Origin: Falsiroseomonas oleicola
GTDB taxonomy: Bacteria; Pseudomonadota; Alphaproteobacteria; Acetobacterales; Acetobacteraceae
Assembly: GCF_019029495.1 (NCBI RefSeq)
Contig: NZ_JAERQM010000001.1
Span: 1,178,001-1,242,000, forward strand
Direction: 5' to 3'
DNA length: 64,000 bases
In this document: one piece after another, positions 28,490 to 36,878 of the stretch
Position numbering within the stretch: position 1 is the first letter of the stretch
How the letters are laid out: every line of letters begins with the position of its first letter
Notes under the pieces: generated by a model
What the model saw: the letters and a program-made list of their open reading frames with translations, nothing else
Database searches by the model: none
Told to the model about the DNA's origin: nothing
Made by a program: the position numbers and the translations under genes

Positions 28490-28951
28490 ATGAAAAGCGC
28501 GGCACTGGCTTCCGAATTCGTGGCGCTGGCGGAGGTGGCGGTCGGCCCGCCGGTCTCTCTCGGCGCCGGGCCGCTCGGGGAACGGCGCATCGTGCCGATC
28601 CTCGGCGGCCATATCGCGGGACCGCGGCTGGTGGGGGAGGTTCTGCCCGGCGGCGCGGACTTCCAGCTGATCCGCCCCGACGGCGTGGCGGAGATCGAGG
28701 CGCGCTACACGCTGCGCCTGGCCGATGGCGCGCTGGTCCAGGTGACCAATCGCGGCCTGCGCCATGCGGCGCCGGAGGATATGGCGCGGCTGCTGCGCGG
28801 CGAGCCGGTGCCGCCGGAGCGGGTCTATTTCCGCACCGCGCCGGCCTTCGAGACGGCGGCGCCGGCGCATCTGTGGCTGACCCGCGGTCTGTTCGTAGGC
28901 CTCGGCGAGCGGCGGCCGGATGCCGTGCTGATCCGCGTCTTCGCCGTCTAA
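28490..28951 (+). CDS. DUF3237 family protein
   Basis: 153 residues starting MKSAALASEFVALAE. The pattern GERRIVPILGGHIAGPRLVGEVLPGGADFQLIRPDGVAEIEARY-type (broken here at conserved Gly and Pro) and the ending HLWLTRGLFVGLGERRPDAVL are characteristic of DUF3237, a small beta-barrel family of unknown function common near catabolic genes and Bug receptors. It overlaps the convergent tetR-like gene by 4 bp at its 3' end. Confidence 0.8.
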   Translation: MKSAALASEFVALAEVAVGPPVSLGAGPLGERRIVPILGGHIAGPRLVGEVLPGGADFQLIRPDGVAEIEARYTLRLADGALVQVTNRGLRHAAPEDMARLLRGEPVPPERVYFRTAPAFETAAPAHLWLTRGLFVGLGERRPDAVLIRVFAV

Positions 28952-29553
28952 CCGGCGCCCTCCGCCGGGCGCAGCAGGCCGGTGGCCAGGTTGCGGAAGA
29001 CCTGGATGGATTTGGCCAGCACGGCAGGCGGGTCCTCCGCCGCGGCGATCCACAGCGCGGCGCTGAGCGCGGCACCGTTCAACAGCCGGGCCGTCGCCTC
29101 CGCATCGAGGCGCTGGACAATTCCCTGGTCCATCAGCCCCTGGATGGTCTGCGTGGTGGTGCGCAGGCAGGCATTCTGGCTCGGCCAGCGGGAGGGGTCG
29201 CCGAGCACGGCCGGCCCGTCCAGCAGCATGATGCGCCGGATTTCCGGCTCCAGCGCCATCTCGATATAGGCCACCGATTCATCGAGCAGCCCCTGCCAGG
29301 CATCCGGCGCCCGGTCCCGCACCTCCGCCAGGCGGGTCGCCATCTCGGCGTCGATCTGCGCCACCACCGCCTGCATCAGCCCGGTCTTGTCGCCGAAATG
29401 GTGATACAGCGCGCCGCGCGTCAGCCCGGCCTCCGCCGTCAGCTCATCCATCGAGGCCGCCGCATAGCCCTGTGTGGCGAAGGCGGCGCGCGCGGCGCGG
29501 ATCAGCCGGGCGCGCGTTTCCTCCACCATCTGCGCCCGCCGCGTCGCGACCAT
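28948..29553 (-). CDS. TetR/AcrR-family transcriptional repressor
   Basis: About 201 residues. The N-terminal helix-turn-helix is clear: RARLIRAARAAFATQGYAAA, then MDELTAEAGLTRGALYHHFGDK. The C-terminal ligand domain is divergent, as usual. Start 29553 has GGAG 6 nt upstream. ATGs at 29559 and 29574 are in frame, but the latter would put the start inside operator 1. Two 19-bp palindromes lie between this gene and the divergent ridA-like gene, so it probably represses both. The effector is unknown; TetR regulators next to RidA often sense small metabolites. Confidence 0.88.
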   Translation of the reverse strand: MVATRRAQMVEETRARLIRAARAAFATQGYAAASMDELTAEAGLTRGALYHHFGDKTGLMQAVVAQIDAEMATRLAEVRDRAPDAWQGLLDESVAYIEMALEPEIRRIMLLDGPAVLGDPSRWPSQNACLRTTTQTIQGLMDQGIVQRLDAEATARLLNGAALSAALWIAAAEDPPAVLAKSIQVFRNLATGLLRPAEGAG

Positions 29554-29569
29554 CGGCATCTCCACAATT

Positions 29570-29588
29570 GACATACGCCGCGTATGTC
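29570..29588. promoter_or_regulatory. TetR operator 1 (perfect palindrome)
   Basis: GACATACGCCGCGTATGTC has exact 8-bp arms around CCG. It lies 16 bp upstream of the tetR-like start. Confidence 0.8.
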
Positions 29589-29596
29589 GCCAGTTG

Positions 29597-29615
29597 GACA
29601 TACGGTGCGTATATC
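29597..29615. promoter_or_regulatory. TetR operator 2 (near-perfect palindrome)
   Basis: GACATACGGTGCGTATATC is operator 1 with a different centre and one arm mismatch. The centres are 27 bp apart. It ends 56 bp before the ridA-like start. Confidence 0.75.
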
Positions 29616-29671
29616 TTTCACGTGCCACCGCCGCAATGCGGGCTAGGCCCGCCATCTGGATGGAGCGACAC

Positions 29672-30064
29672 ATGACCACACGCGAAGCGATCTTCCCCGC
29701 CGGCCGCCAGGCCCTCTACGAGACCAATCGCTATTCGGCGGCGATCCGCTCCGGCGACCTGCTGTTCGTCTCGGGCCAGGTCGGCAGCCGCGAGGATGGC
29801 TCGGCGGAGCCCGATTTCGCCGGCCAGGTCGCCCAGGCCTTCGCCAACCTCGCGGCGGTGCTGAAAGCGGCCGGCTGCGGCTTTCAGGATGTGGTGGATG
29901 TCACCACCTTCCACACCGACCCGGCCCGTCAGATGGAGACGGTGGCGGCCGAGCGGCTGAAGGCCTTTGGCGGCCCGCCCTATCCGAACTGGACCGCGGT
30001 GGGCGTGACCTGGCTCGCCGGCTTCGACTTCGAGATCAAGGTCATCGCGCGCATCCCCGGCTGA
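29672..30064 (+). CDS. RidA/YjgF family protein
   Basis: 130 residues. Signature blocks are SAAIRSGDLLFVSGQVG, FAGQVAQAFANLAAVLKAAG and the C-terminal PNWTAVGVTWLAGFDFEIKVIARI. RidA proteins deaminate reactive enamine/imine intermediates from PLP enzymes; paralogues of this kind often belong to dedicated catabolic pathways. The start at 29672 has GGAG 7 nt upstream. It is divergent from the tetR-like gene across twin operators, so it is presumably inducible. Which pathway it serves is not evident. Confidence 0.88.
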   Translation: MTTREAIFPAGRQALYETNRYSAAIRSGDLLFVSGQVGSREDGSAEPDFAGQVAQAFANLAAVLKAAGCGFQDVVDVTTFHTDPARQMETVAAERLKAFGGPPYPNWTAVGVTWLAGFDFEIKVIARIPG

Positions 30065-30074
30065 GCCGGATGCC

Positions 30075-31169
30075 TCACGGCCGCAGGTTGGCCAGCACGA
30101 TCTCCCGCCACACACGGGTCGGGCCGGTCCAGGCATCCGGCGTGTTGTAGCGGCCGGCGAAGATCGCCAGCGTCAGTCCCGCCGCCGGGAGCACCCAGAG
30201 CCGCTGCCCGCCATTGCCGAAGGCGCCGAACCAGGGTGATGGCGACCCCGCTCCCAGGGCTTCGCGGCCGAGATACCAGTGCCAGCCATAGCGAAGCCCG
30301 TCGCCGGTGGGGATGACGGGCCGGGTCATGGCCGCGATCCAGTCGCGCGGCACCACCTGCCGGCCCTCCACCGCGCCGTCCTGCCGCACCAGCTCCCCGA
30401 TCCGGGCCAGGTCGCGCAGGGTCAGCCGAAGGCCGGAGGCGGCGGATTCCTCGCCGGCCTCCCGGCCATGCCATTCGAAGCGTCCGATGCCGAGCGGGCC
30501 GAACAGCACCTCCCGCGCATAATCCGGCAGGGACTGGCCGCTGCCGCGCGCGATCAGCCCACCGAGCAGCTCCGTGGCGCCGCCGCTGTAGATCCAGCGC
30601 TGGCCCGGCGGCGTCACCACCGGCTGTTCCAGCACGTAGCGCAGCCGCGACCGCGCCTGCTCCATCGCGATCTCGCTGTTGCGGGCATCGAGGTAGGGGC
30701 CGCTTTCGTCCCAGCGCAGCCCCATGGTCATGGACAGCGCATGTTCCACCCGGATGCCGGCCCGCGCCGGATCGGCGGCAAGATCGGGAAACTCGGGGAA
30801 GCACGGGTAAAGCGGCGCCTCCGGCGGCGGCACCTGGCCGCGCGCCAGCGCGATGCCATAGAGCAGCCCAACCACGCTCTTGGTCACGGAGCGCAGGTCG
30901 TGCAGCGTCTCCGGCCCCATCGCCACCTGACCGAGCGGCCGGCCCCAGGCCTCGTCCGCCCCGTCATCGTAGCGCTCCAGCAGGATGCGCCCCTCCCGCG
31001 CCAGCAGCACGCCGTGCAGGCCGCGCAGCAGGCCGGACCGGACGCCGAAATCCAGCCGTTCCGCCAGGTCGGCCACGAAGCCGCCCTCCGCCGGCGTGGC
31101 GCGGCCCCATTCCGCCTGGGCAGCGGCGGGCGTGGCGAGGCTGGCGGCGAGCAGCGCGCGGCGGGGCAT
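30075..31169 (-). CDS. Exported serine hydrolase (class C beta-lactamase-like)
   Basis: About 364 residues with a signal peptide (MPRRALLAASLATPAAAQA). The SxxK motif is SVTK in LRSVTKSVVGLLYGIAL, and the second-site tyrosine motif is YSG in RWIYSGGATELLGG. This is the beta-lactamase/D-alanyl-D-alanine carboxypeptidase/esterase fold acting in the periplasm; true beta-lactamase activity is not implied. A GTG at 31181 overlapping the upstream araC-like stop is an alternative start. It appears to be in one unit with that regulator. Confidence 0.83.
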   Translation of the reverse strand: MPRRALLAASLATPAAAQAEWGRATPAEGGFVADLAERLDFGVRSGLLRGLHGVLLAREGRILLERYDDGADEAWGRPLGQVAMGPETLHDLRSVTKSVVGLLYGIALARGQVPPPEAPLYPCFPEFPDLAADPARAGIRVEHALSMTMGLRWDESGPYLDARNSEIAMEQARSRLRYVLEQPVVTPPGQRWIYSGGATELLGGLIARGSGQSLPDYAREVLFGPLGIGRFEWHGREAGEESAASGLRLTLRDLARIGELVRQDGAVEGRQVVPRDWIAAMTRPVIPTGDGLRYGWHWYLGREALGAGSPSPWFGAFGNGGQRLWVLPAAGLTLAIFAGRYNTPDAWTGPTRVWREIVLANLRP

Positions 31170-31177
31170 GGCGCGGT

Positions 31178-32047
31178 TCACGCGGCCGTCCGGGGGCGCA
31201 GCGGCAGCATCACCGCGGTCAGCCATTCGCTGGGCGGCAGGCTGCGGCAGTCGTTCAGGTACTCCTCCCGCACCGGCTCATCCGCCGGTTCCTCGCCGCT
31301 GGAGGGCAGCCAGTCGCGGTAGAGCCAGGTATAGGCGCGTTCCAGCTCGGCATAGGGGCCCTGGAACAGCAGCACGGCGAAGCGGCTGGCCGGCAGGTCG
31401 CGGATCGTCACGCCCTCCGACCCCTCCACACCCTCCGGCACCGTCAGCCCGGCCTCGGAGCGCAGGTCCTTGGCCGCCACGCTGCTCGGATCATCGTGAT
31501 ACAGCGCGATGAAGCGGGTCTGCGCGCCAAGAAGCCGGCGCGCGGCGGCCCAGGCGATGAGGCGGTCGAAGGTGGAACCGATGGCGGTATAGGCACCGCG
31601 ATGGGGCAGGGTGGCCAGGCGCAGCGGCGCTTCCTGGCGGATCTCGATCGGGAACAACGTCGTCTCCTCATGCGGTCGGATGGGCAGGCGCAGGCCGATG
31701 CCGCCGGAGTCGCGATAGGCGGCGGGCGGGATGCCATAGGCGGTGCGGAAGGCGCGGGTGAAGGCGGCGGCGGAGCCATAGCCGCAGGCCCTGGCCACCG
31801 CGGCCACCGGCTGCCCGCCCCGCACCAGCAGGCCGGCGGCATGCGACAGGCGCTCGCGGTGCAGGGTATCGGCCGGGGTCTCGCCGGTGATCTCCCGGTA
31901 GATGCGGTGAAAGTGATAGGGGCTGAAGGCGGCGGCCGCCGCCAGCGCCTCCAGCCCCGGATTGCGGGCCGGGTCGGCGGCGATCAGCGCGATGGCCCGG
32001 GCGATGCGCCGGCCGTAATCCTGCTGGGTGAGAAGTTTCGTGGCCAT
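31178..32047 (-). CDS. AraC-family regulator with GyrI-like effector domain
   Basis: 289 residues. Unusually for AraC proteins the two helix-turn-helix motifs are N-terminal (residues 10-112: PGLEALAAAAAFSPYHFHRI, then VARACGYGSAAAFTRAFRTA). They are followed by a GyrI/SbmC-like small-molecule domain (about 130-289), the layout of Rob/BmrR-like multidrug sensors. It is probably activated by binding a hydrophobic or cationic compound. It is directly upstream of, and touching, the serine hydrolase gene and divergent from lpd. Confidence 0.87.
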   Translation of the reverse strand: MATKLLTQQDYGRRIARAIALIAADPARNPGLEALAAAAAFSPYHFHRIYREITGETPADTLHRERLSHAAGLLVRGGQPVAAVARACGYGSAAAFTRAFRTAYGIPPAAYRDSGGIGLRLPIRPHEETTLFPIEIRQEAPLRLATLPHRGAYTAIGSTFDRLIAWAAARRLLGAQTRFIALYHDDPSSVAAKDLRSEAGLTVPEGVEGSEGVTIRDLPASRFAVLLFQGPYAELERAYTWLYRDWLPSSGEEPADEPVREEYLNDCRSLPPSEWLTAVMLPLRPRTAA

Positions 32048-32170
32048 CCGCGCATCCTTTGACCTTCACATCCTGACCGATGCCGGCTTGATCGCGCTTG
32101 CGATCCTGCCACGACTTGCACGGGGCGGGCCGCGGGCTATGGTCCGCCCAGCATTCGCAGGATCATCTTC

Positions 32171-33562
32171 ATGTCCGAGAGCTTCGACCTCATTGTCATC
32201 GGTGCCGGCCCCGGCGGCTATGTCTGCGCGATTCGCGCGGCACAGCTCGGCATGAAGGTGGCCTGCGTGGAAAAGCGCGCGACGCTGGGCGGCACCTGCC
32301 TCAATGTCGGCTGCATCCCCTCCAAGGCGCTGCTGCACTCCTCCGAACATTATGAGGAGACGAAGCACAAGCTGGCCGATCACGGCGTGATCGTCGAAGG
32401 CGTGAAGATCGACCTGGCGCGGATGCAGGCGCGGAAGGGGGAGGTCGTGTCCTCCAACACCAAGGGCATCGAGTTCCTGTTCAAGAAGAACAAGGTGACC
32501 TGGCTGAAGGGCGCCGCCAGCATCCCGGCGCCCGGTCAGGTGACCGTGGAAGGCACCACCTACGCCGCGAAGCACATCGTCATCGCCACGGGCAGCGAGA
32601 GCATTCCGCTGCCGGGCGTCGAGGTGGACGAGACGCAGATCGTCACCTCCACCGGCGGGCTGGAGCTGACCAAGGTGCCGGGCCACCTGGTGGTCATCGG
32701 CGGCGGCTATATCGGGCTGGAACTCGGCAGCGTCTGGCGCCGCCTCGGCGCCGAGGTGACGGTGGTGGAATTCCTCGACCGGCTGGTGCCGGGCATGGAT
32801 TCCGAGGTGGGCAAGCAGTTCGAACGCGTGCTCGGCAAGCAGGGCATCAAGACCAAGCTCAAGACCAAGGTCACCGGCGCGACCAAGGCCGCGGACGGCG
32901 TGACGCTGACGCTGGAGCCCGCGGCGGGCGGCGCGGCGGAGTCGCTGAAGGCCGATGTGGTGCTGGTCGCCATCGGCCGCCGCGCCTTCACCGGCGGCCT
33001 CGGCCTGGCGGAGATCGGCGTGGCGCTGGACGAGCGCGGCCGCGTCGTGACCGACGCGCATTACGCCACCAATATCCCCGGCATCTACGCGATCGGCGAT
33101 GCCATCGTCGGCCCGATGCTCGCCCATAAGGCGGAGGAGGAGGGCGTGGCCATGGCCGAGATCCTCGCCGGTCAGCATGGCCATGTGAACTACAATGCCA
33201 TTCCGGGCGTGGTCTACACCTGGCCGGAGGTCGCCAGCATCGGCGAGACGGAAGAGCAACTGAAGACGCGTGGCGCCGAATACAAAGTGGGAAAATTCCC
33301 CTTCACCGCCAATGCCCGCGCCCGCGCCATGGGCGATATCGATGGTTTCGTGAAGATCCTGGCCGACAAGACCTCGGACCGGGTGCTGGGCGCCCATATC
33401 ATGGGCCCCGATGCCGGCACGCTGATCGCCGAGATCGCCATCGCCATGGAATTCGGCGCCAGCGCCGAGGATGTGGCCCGCACCTGCCACGCCCATCCCT
33501 CCCTGAACGAGGCCGTCAAGGAGGCCGCACTGGCCGTCGACGGCCGGGCTTTGCATATTTAA
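32171..33562 (+). CDS. lpdA: Dihydrolipoyl dehydrogenase (E3)
   Basis: 463 residues. FAD-binding [17 protein letters not shown] comes first, then the redox-active disulfide in [18 protein letters not shown], the NAD-binding [16 protein letters not shown], and the interface His-Glu in [13 protein letters not shown]. It reoxidises the lipoyl arm of OGDH E2 (and possibly pyruvate dehydrogenase) with NAD+. The typical E3 length is intact. In related genomes this gene often follows sucB; here 5 kb of other genes lies between, so it is transcribed separately. Confidence 0.97.
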   Translation: MSESFDLIVIGAGPGGYVCAIRAAQLGMKVACVEKRATLGGTCLNVGCIPSKALLHSSEHYEETKHKLADHGVIVEGVKIDLARMQARKGEVVSSNTKGIEFLFKKNKVTWLKGAASIPAPGQVTVEGTTYAAKHIVIATGSESIPLPGVEVDETQIVTSTGGLELTKVPGHLVVIGGGYIGLELGSVWRRLGAEVTVVEFLDRLVPGMDSEVGKQFERVLGKQGIKTKLKTKVTGATKAADGVTLTLEPAAGGAAESLKADVVLVAIGRRAFTGGLGLAEIGVALDERGRVVTDAHYATNIPGIYAIGDAIVGPMLAHKAEEEGVAMAEILAGQHGHVNYNAIPGVVYTWPEVASIGETEEQLKTRGAEYKVGKFPFTANARARAMGDIDGFVKILADKTSDRVLGAHIMGPDAGTLIAEIAIAMEFGASAEDVARTCHAHPSLNEAVKEAALAVDGRALHI

Positions 33563-33764
33563 TTGCCCTCAAACGGCGGGCGCGGCCTCCGGCCGCTTGC
33601 CTTCGCGCCGGTGCACTGCTGCGCCCGGCCGCGTTGATGGTTTGGGCGCGGGCCGCATTCGCGGCCACAGCGCGCGGTAGAGTGCGCGCTGCCCTTAGGG
33701 GCTGTGCAGCCAGCACTTATCCCTGCCGGATCGCCGGCCCGCTTGGCCGGCCGGGAGCGGCAGC
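33563..33764. repeat. Cluster of palindromes abutting the methylase gene
   Basis: No gene. A series of hairpins is present: GCGGCCTCCGGCCGC, GGGCCGCATTCGCGGCC, GCGCGCGGTAGAGTGCGCGC, and CCGGCCCGCTTGGCCGG. GGGCCGCATTCGCG also occurs in repeat copy 2 at 15 kb. An outer pair TTATC..TGCCG / CGGCA..GATAA brackets the last hairpin and runs into the methylase coding frame. Confidence 0.6.
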
Positions 33765-34847
33765 CTGATAAAATACCTGGGGTCGAAGAAGGCGCTGTTG
33801 GGGCCGATCCTGGGGGCGGTGGGGGTGGCGGCTGGGGAGAGGGCCGTTGTCGCGGATCTGTTTTCGGGGTCCGCCCGGGTGGCGCATGCGTTGAAGGCCT
33901 CCGGCTGGCGGGTGCTGGCGAATGACGCGTTGCGCTTTGCCGCGACCCTGGCGCGCGGCATGGTGCAGGCTGATCTGGAGGTCTGGGGGGAGCGGGCGCG
34001 CAAATTTCTGGCGGAGCTGTCGCATCTGCCGCCCGCCCCCGGCTGGTTCACCGAGACCTATGCCGTCCAGGCCCGCTATCTGCATCCCGTGAATGCTGCG
34101 CGGCTGGAGGCGATGCGCCAGGCGATCGCGCGCCTGGAGCTGGAGCCGGAGCTGGAGGCGGTGCTGCTGACCGCGCTGGTCCAGGCCGCGGACCGGGTGG
34201 ATAGCAGCCCCGGCCACCAGATGGCCTTCCTGCGCGAACTGGCGCCGCGCGCCCTGAAGCCGCTGGCGCTGCGCCTGCCCGAATTGCTGCCCCGCCCCGC
34301 CGCCGGCCCCTGCCTGGCGCTGGGGGAGGATGCGGTGGGGCTGGCCGGCTCGATCGATTGCGAGGTCGCCTATCTCGACCCGCCCTATGACCAGCACGCC
34401 TATCTCGCCAATTATCACCTGTGGGAAACGCTGGTGCGCTGGGACCGGCCGGAGGTCTATGGCCGGGCGCGGAAACGCCTCGATTGCCGCAGCCACCGCA
34501 GCGCCTTCAACAGCCGCGCCGGCATCGGCCCGGCCTTCGCCCGGCTGGTGGCCGCGCTGAGGGCGCCGACCCTGGTCGTGTCCTTCGGCGCGGAGGGGTT
34601 CCTGGACCGCGCGACGCTGGAGCGGATGCTGGCGGGGCGCGGCTACCTTCAGGTTCTGGAGGTGCCGCATCGGCGCTATGCCGGCACCCGGCTCGGCATC
34701 CATAACGCGCGCGGGGAGAAGGTGGGCACGCCCGGGCCGGCCGGGACGATGGAGCGGATCTACCTGGCCAGCGCGCGCCGGCTGGACCTGCCCAGCGACC
34801 AGGATTGGCGCGAGGTGCGCAAGCCGGGGGCTTGCCCGGGGACTTGA
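33765..34847 (+). CDS. D12-class adenine-specific DNA methyltransferase, unusual start
   Basis: About 360 residues. The target motifs are the N-terminal LIKYLGSKKALLGPIL (AdoMet-binding YLGSK), motif I VADLFSGSARVAHALKASG and motif IV VAYLDPPYDQHAYLANYH (DPPY). No restriction gene is adjacent, so it looks like an orphan N6-adenine methylase. The YLGSK region lies upstream of the first usable start (TTG 33798). The only candidate keeping it is CTG at 33765, with GGGAG 7 nt upstream; a TAG closes the frame at 33696. Either a non-standard start is used or the 5' end was replaced by the palindromic cluster. Confidence 0.78.
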   Translation: MIKYLGSKKALLGPILGAVGVAAGERAVVADLFSGSARVAHALKASGWRVLANDALRFAATLARGMVQADLEVWGERARKFLAELSHLPPAPGWFTETYAVQARYLHPVNAARLEAMRQAIARLELEPELEAVLLTALVQAADRVDSSPGHQMAFLRELAPRALKPLALRLPELLPRPAAGPCLALGEDAVGLAGSIDCEVAYLDPPYDQHAYLANYHLWETLVRWDRPEVYGRARKRLDCRSHRSAFNSRAGIGPAFARLVAALRAPTLVVSFGAEGFLDRATLERMLAGRGYLQVLEVPHRRYAGTRLGIHNARGEKVGTPGPAGTMERIYLASARRLDLPSDQDWREVRKPGACPGT

Positions 34848-34897
34848 CCGGCGCCCATGTTGCTTTGCTGGCCGGGAAGGGCCATCTGCCCGCTTCC

Positions 34898-35191
34898 ATG
34901 ATGGAATATCGCCCCTGCCTCCGCCGCAAATGCGCCGGCTGGTCGCTCATCGTCATCAGCCCGATCGGCGGTGTCCTGCCGATCCTGCCGGGGGCGGTGT
35001 TCTTCGCGCTGGGGCTGTTCGTGCTGCGTCATCAGTATCACTGGGCGCATCGCGGGTTGAACTGGGCGGATCGGCGCTGGCCCAAGATGGTGGCTAAGGT
35101 GGAGGTGATGGAAACCCGCCTGATCCTGCGCAGCGAGGCCGGCTGGCAGGGCGTGAAGGCCCGAACGCGGCGGGTGTTCCGCCGAAGCTGA
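34898..35191 (+). CDS. Small membrane protein, PGPGW-like
   Basis: About 97 residues. One long hydrophobic stretch (GWSLIVISPIGGVLPILPG then AVFFALGLFVL) can form a helical hairpin, followed by a basic amphipathic C-terminus (HWAHRGLNWADRRW). The PILPG turn resembles the PGPGW family of small transmembrane proteins of unknown function. Start 34898 or 34901 was chosen because the upstream open frame overlaps the methylase and reads as noise. Confidence 0.55.
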   Translation: MMEYRPCLRRKCAGWSLIVISPIGGVLPILPGAVFFALGLFVLRHQYHWAHRGLNWADRRWPKMVAKVEVMETRLILRSEAGWQGVKARTRRVFRRS

Positions 35192-35289
35192 TCTGCCCTG
35201 TCTGTCACCAAAGCCGGCGCATCGGGCAACCCTGACCGGCCTGCGACGTTTCCTGAAGCACAACGAGACCCATTCAGGAGACACACGCC

Positions 35290-35823
35290 ATGAACCGTCG
35301 CAGCCTTGTCCTTGCCGCCGCCATGCTACTGCCGGCCGCTTCGCTGATGGCGCAGGACCGCCCGACCGGCGTGCTCGACCTGCTGAACAGCACCAGCGTT
35401 GGCGCGAACCGCTTCGTGGAACGGGCGACGATCGCCGACAGCTTCGCCGCGCAGTCCGGCGAGATGCTGCTGGCCAAGAGCACCCATCCGCAGATCCGCC
35501 AGTTCGCCCAGGATACGACGAACGCGCACAACGCGATGGCGGCCGAGCTGCGCGCCATGCCGGAAGCCACCACGCGCCTGCCCTCCGCCGGCGACGGCCC
35601 GATGCTGGCGAAGCTGGAGCGGCTGCGCGGCCTGGACGGCGACGAGCTGAACCGTTGGTACGTCCAGATGCAGGTCGAGGCCTATAAGGAGACGGTGATG
35701 CTGTTCGACTCCTACGCCCAGAATGGCGAGGTGCCGGCGCTCAAGGCCTTCGCGGTGAAGCACCAGCCGGCGATCCGCAACTTCCTCCAGCGCGCCGAAG
35801 CCCTGCAGGCGCCGCCGGCCTGA
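35290..35823 (+). CDS. DUF4142 domain protein, exported
   Basis: 177 residues. The signal peptide is MNRRSLVLAAAMLLPAASLMAQ. The helical DUF4142 domain follows: ATIADSFAAQSGEMLLAKST, IRQFAQDTTNAHNAMAAELR and the C-terminal FAVKHQPAIRNFLQRAEAL. The fold is ferritin-like with conserved His (NAHN and KHQ) that could bind metal. Function is unknown; it is often found in stress-related periplasmic proteins. CAGGAGA is well placed before the ATG. It lies alone between the membrane protein and the convergent xerC. Confidence 0.85.
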   Translation: MNRRSLVLAAAMLLPAASLMAQDRPTGVLDLLNSTSVGANRFVERATIADSFAAQSGEMLLAKSTHPQIRQFAQDTTNAHNAMAAELRAMPEATTRLPSAGDGPMLAKLERLRGLDGDELNRWYVQMQVEAYKETVMLFDSYAQNGEVPALKAFAVKHQPAIRNFLQRAEALQAPPA

Positions 35824-35886
35824 TCCTGTCTGCTTGATGAAGGGGGCGGTGAAGCGCCCCCTTCGTCCACGACGCCCATGCGTGAC

Positions 35887-36819
35887 TCAATCCGCATGCG
35901 GATGCGCGGCGCGCCAGGTCTCCAGCAACCCGGCCGCGTCGACGCGGGTGTAGCGCTGGGTGGTGGACAGGCTGGCATGGCCCAGCAGGTCCTGGATCGC
36001 GCGAAGGTCGGCGCCGGCGCCCAGGAGATGGGTGGCGAAGGAATGCCGCAGCGCATGCGGCGTGGCATGTTCCGGAAGCCCCGCCAGCCGCCGCCAGTTG
36101 CGCAGCGACCTTTGTGCCACGCCAGGATCGAGCCGCGCGCCGCGCGCGCCGACGAACAGGGGCGAGTCCGGCGCCGGGTCCGGATGTTCGGCCAGCCATG
36201 CGCCCATCGCCTGCCGCACCACCGGCAGCACCGGCACCAGCCGCTGCTTGCTGCCCTTGCCGGTCACGCGCAGCGCCGCGTCCTGCCCCGGCCTGGGCGC
36301 ATCGCGAACATCCAGCGCCAATGCCTCCGCGATGCGGATGCCGCAGCCATAGAGCAGGGTGAACAGCGCCACGTCGCGCGCCGCCTGCATCTTCGGCAGT
36401 TCCGCCCGGTCCGGGTCATGCACCGCGCCGATGCCGAAGGCGACCTCCCGCGCTTCTTCCACCGTCAGGGCGCGGGGCACGGAATTGGGCGCGCGCGGGC
36501 CGCGCAGGCCGGTGAGCGCCGTGGTCGGCTGGCCATGCCGGCGCGCCAGATGGCGCAGGAAGCCGCGCAGCGCCGCCAGGCGCCGGGCGCGCGTGGCATT
36601 GCCATCACCCTCCCGCACCCGATCGGCCATGAAGGCGCGCAGATCGGCGGGACGCAGGGCGCCCAGCGCCGCCACATCCGGCTCCTCCCCCAGATGCCTG
36701 GTCAGGAAACCGAGGAACAGGCCGAGATCCGAGCCATAGGCCTCCACCGTATGCGGGCTGGCGCGGCGTTCGGCGGCCAGCATGGCGAGCCAGCCGGCCA
36801 GGGCTTCCACGCCCCCCAT
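35887..36819 (-). CDS. xerC: Tyrosine recombinase XerC
   Basis: 310 residues. The N-terminal SAM-like domain begins ASPHTVEAYGSDL. The full catalytic set is present: Arg162 (GCGIRIAEAL), Lys188 (TGKGSKQ), His255 and Arg258 (TPHALRHSFATHLL), His281 (LLGHASLSTTQ) and Tyr290. With XerD it resolves chromosome dimers at dif. The neighbour DUF484 is the usual partner in proteobacteria, which supports a chromosomal XerC rather than an element integrase. Confidence 0.94.
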   Translation of the reverse strand: MGGVEALAGWLAMLAAERRASPHTVEAYGSDLGLFLGFLTRHLGEEPDVAALGALRPADLRAFMADRVREGDGNATRARRLAALRGFLRHLARRHGQPTTALTGLRGPRAPNSVPRALTVEEAREVAFGIGAVHDPDRAELPKMQAARDVALFTLLYGCGIRIAEALALDVRDAPRPGQDAALRVTGKGSKQRLVPVLPVVRQAMGAWLAEHPDPAPDSPLFVGARGARLDPGVAQRSLRNWRRLAGLPEHATPHALRHSFATHLLGAGADLRAIQDLLGHASLSTTQRYTRVDAAGLLETWRAAHPHAD

Positions 36820-36820
36820 T

Positions 36821-36878
36821 TCAGCGCCTGACCATCCGCGCGCCGGTCATCAGCGCCTGACCATCCGCGCGCTGGTCA
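36821..36878. repeat. 29-bp tandem duplication at the DUF484 3' end
   Basis: Units 36821-36849 and 36850-36878 differ at one position. The first bases of a third unit (TCAGCGC, from 36879) are the DUF484 stop region, so the end of that gene was duplicated downstream into the gap before xerC. Confidence 0.85.

Noticed and set aside
33798-34847. TTG at 33798 as the methylase start
   Set aside because: It would delete the conserved YLGSK AdoMet-binding segment encoded just upstream in the same frame.
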